Below, piece by piece: positions 15,986-17,031 of a DNA stretch of 17,031 bases. How positions within the stretch are numbered: the stretch's first letter is position 1; every line of letters begins with the position of its first letter. The notes under the pieces were generated by a model. The model searched no databases. It had not been told where the DNA came from and saw only the letters and a program-made list of their open reading frames with translations. The stretch spans positions 1 through 17,031 of the forward strand of contig JAWOAU010000012.1 of assembly GCA_046498385.1 (NCBI GenBank), in the 5' to 3' direction. This DNA comes from Halarchaeoplasma sp046498385 (GTDB lineage Archaea; Thermoplasmatota; Thermoplasmata; Halarchaeoplasmatales; Halarchaeoplasmataceae). Made by a program: the position numbers and the translations under genes.

Positions 15986-17031
15986 AGACGTTGATTTTAC
16001 AGAATTGATAGGTATACTGAATACTTCAAAGGAACTGCTTCGGTCGGGATATTACCTGGAAACAAAGGCCGAAACAGAGAAACTTGAGAAAAATATAGCA
16101 GCCTTGAAAAAGACACACAGAAGAGCCTTTGATGCGGTCTCTTTTTTGGAAATTGAGATAGAAAATAAGAAACGTCAAGGATATGATGTCGAAGAAGCAA
16201 GCAACATATTGACAGAAGCTAGAAGGGCCTTTGGTAAATTGGATTACGAAAAGACCTTTTCATTGGTGCAGGATTCTAAACAGGCCCTGGAGAGAAGCCT
16301 TTACCTACCATTCCCCCTCCTCGATAAAGATGTTCGTTTGATATCCGTAATAAAAAAAGAAGATAGTGAGGTGGTGCTAAAATTCCAACTGGTCAACCAT
16401 ATGGAAACTTCATTGGGAGAGATATTGCTTAATCTGTCCACTCCGCCCGGATTCATCGATCTTCGGGAAAAAAAGTTAGGTTTCATCGGTCCTCGGGAGA
16501 AAAGAACCATAAAAGCGGTCCTTAAACCGACGATATATCAACCGGAACTCGGTTTCGAAGGGGATAATATTGCAAGCTTGATATTTAAAAATAAGATAAC
16601 TCTAAAATCCAAACTCGACTGTTCTGGGCCGAATCCCACATACAAAATATCAGTTAAAAATGTGGGTAACGAAGTTATCACCGATTTGATACTGAGACCT
16701 ATGGTCCCTGATGCCCTGGAGTCCGAACAAGATAAAAAAATGATCGCTGAATTGAGGCCTATTAAAAGCGTAAGTACAACCTTCCAGCTTTACCCAAAGA
16801 AGGTGGAGAAGATGGATGCGGAGATAGCAGGGGAGGAGGAAGAGGAGGCGGAAGAGGAGGAAGAGAAAGGGGAGGTAGCAGGGGAAGAAGAGGCGGAGGA
16901 AGAGATGGAAGAAGGGGAAGAGGAAGTGGAGGAAGATATGGAAGAAGGGGAAGAGGAAGTGGAGGAAGATATGGAAGAAGGGGAAGAGGAGGAAGAGATG
17001 GAAGAAGGGGAAGAGGAGGAAGAGATGGAAG
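15978..17031 (+). CDS. Cytoplasmic acidic-repeat protein with helical and beta-type domains (3' end outside the window)
   Basis: This frame stays open to the window end, giving 351 residues so far. It starts at ATG 15978 behind GGAGGTGA (15965..15972) and overlaps the giant protein gene by 8 bases, so the two are probably translated together. There is no signal peptide. Residues 1 to about 112 are helical and charged (ETEKLEKNIAALKKTHRRAF). Residues about 115-275 are beta-type, with two stretches resembling the NEW3/CARDB turn (VVLKFQLVNHMETSLGEIL and KISVKNVGNEVITDLILRP). From residue 282 on the chain is almost purely Glu with Gly, Val, Met and Asp, ending in tandem 11- and 9-residue units. 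I do not recognise the family. A cytoplasmic partner of the giant protein's tail is plausible. Confidence 0.72.
   Translation, partial: MSKDVDFTELIGILNTSKELLRSGYYLETKAETEKLEKNIAALKKTHRRAFDAVSFLEIEIENKKRQGYDVEEASNILTEARRAFGKLDYEKTFSLVQDSKQALERSLYLPFPLLDKDVRLISVIKKEDSEVVLKFQLVNHMETSLGEILLNLSTPPGFIDLREKKLGFIGPREKRTIKAVLKPTIYQPELGFEGDNIASLIFKNKITLKSKLDCSGPNPTYKISVKNVGNEVITDLILRPMVPDALESEQDKKMIAELRPIKSVSTTFQLYPKKVEKMDAEIAGEEEEEAEEEEEKGEVAGEEEAEEEMEEGEEEVEEDMEEGEEEVEEDMEEGEEEEEMEEGEEEEEME
16908..17031 (+). repeat. In-frame coding minisatellite (acidic repeat) cut by the window end
   Basis: Two identical 33-base units (16908..16940 and 16941..16973, encoding EEGEEEVEEDM) are followed by two identical 27-base units (16974..17000 and 17001..17027, encoding EEGEEEEEM), and a further copy begins at 17028. 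All lengths are multiples of three, so copy number can change without breaking the frame. A looser acidic run starts near 16821. The identity between copies suggests recent expansion, and the true copy number may be higher than shown. Confidence 0.9.

Noticed and set aside
16821..17031. Possible CRISPR array or noncoding satellite at the right edge
   Set aside because: Units are contiguous with no spacers, multiples of three in length, and in frame with the gene starting at 15978.

Overview
The window looks like a euryarchaeal chromosome fragment. It carries a euryarchaeal-type archaellum (fla/arl) cluster with a FlaC/D/E-type component, archaeal TATA/BRE-like promoters, an archaeal COG1340 coiled-coil protein and heavy use of ATA and AGG/AGA codons. 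A Thermoplasmatota-like lineage is my guess from overall character, not something the sequence proves. All well-supported genes are on the + strand, except a GC-rich, apparently foreign scrap at the left edge.

Left edge (1 to about 290): two reading frames on the minus strand, one with a clear Shine-Dalgarno, in DNA visibly richer in GC than the rest. They abut a 2-oxoacid:ferredoxin oxidoreductase beta subunit (korB) that lacks its N-terminal quarter. This looks like a chimeric assembly join or a real rearrangement. The gamma subunit (korC) follows with an ATGA overlap.

1455 to 5050: a coiled-coil COG1340 protein, an extended-SDR sugar-nucleotide epimerase/dehydratase, a GT4-type glycosyltransferase and a small YdjM/DUF457-like membrane protein. 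The last has its own, probably leaderless, promoter. The middle two suggest surface-glycan or glycoprotein synthesis.

5091 to 11648: the archaellum operon. A strong promoter drives a single archaellin, a hairpin lies just after it, and then come flaCDE (one fused protein), flaF, flaG, flaH, flaI and flaJ, tightly packed or overlapping. Three details stand out: FlaH has Arg in place of the Walker A Lys, the archaellin has Glu rather than Lys/Arg at -2 of its predicted cleavage site, and the archaellin has no N-glycosylation sequon while FlaF, FlaG and the next gene product have many.

11690 to 17031: two further genes follow in the same direction. The first encodes a protein of about 1431 residues with a signal peptide, about eight Ig-like (NEW3/CARDB-type) repeats, five membrane spans and a cytoplasmic tail. 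The second overlaps it by 8 bases and encodes an apparently cytoplasmic protein with a helical N-terminus, one or two beta-type domains and a glutamate-rich repeat tail that runs off the window. I regard this pair as the best candidate for an undescribed archaellum-linked envelope module. The window ends inside a purine-only coding minisatellite, which may be why the contig stops there. I saw no tRNA, rRNA, CRISPR array or insertion sequence, and after the left edge no gene-free stretch exceeds 100 bases.
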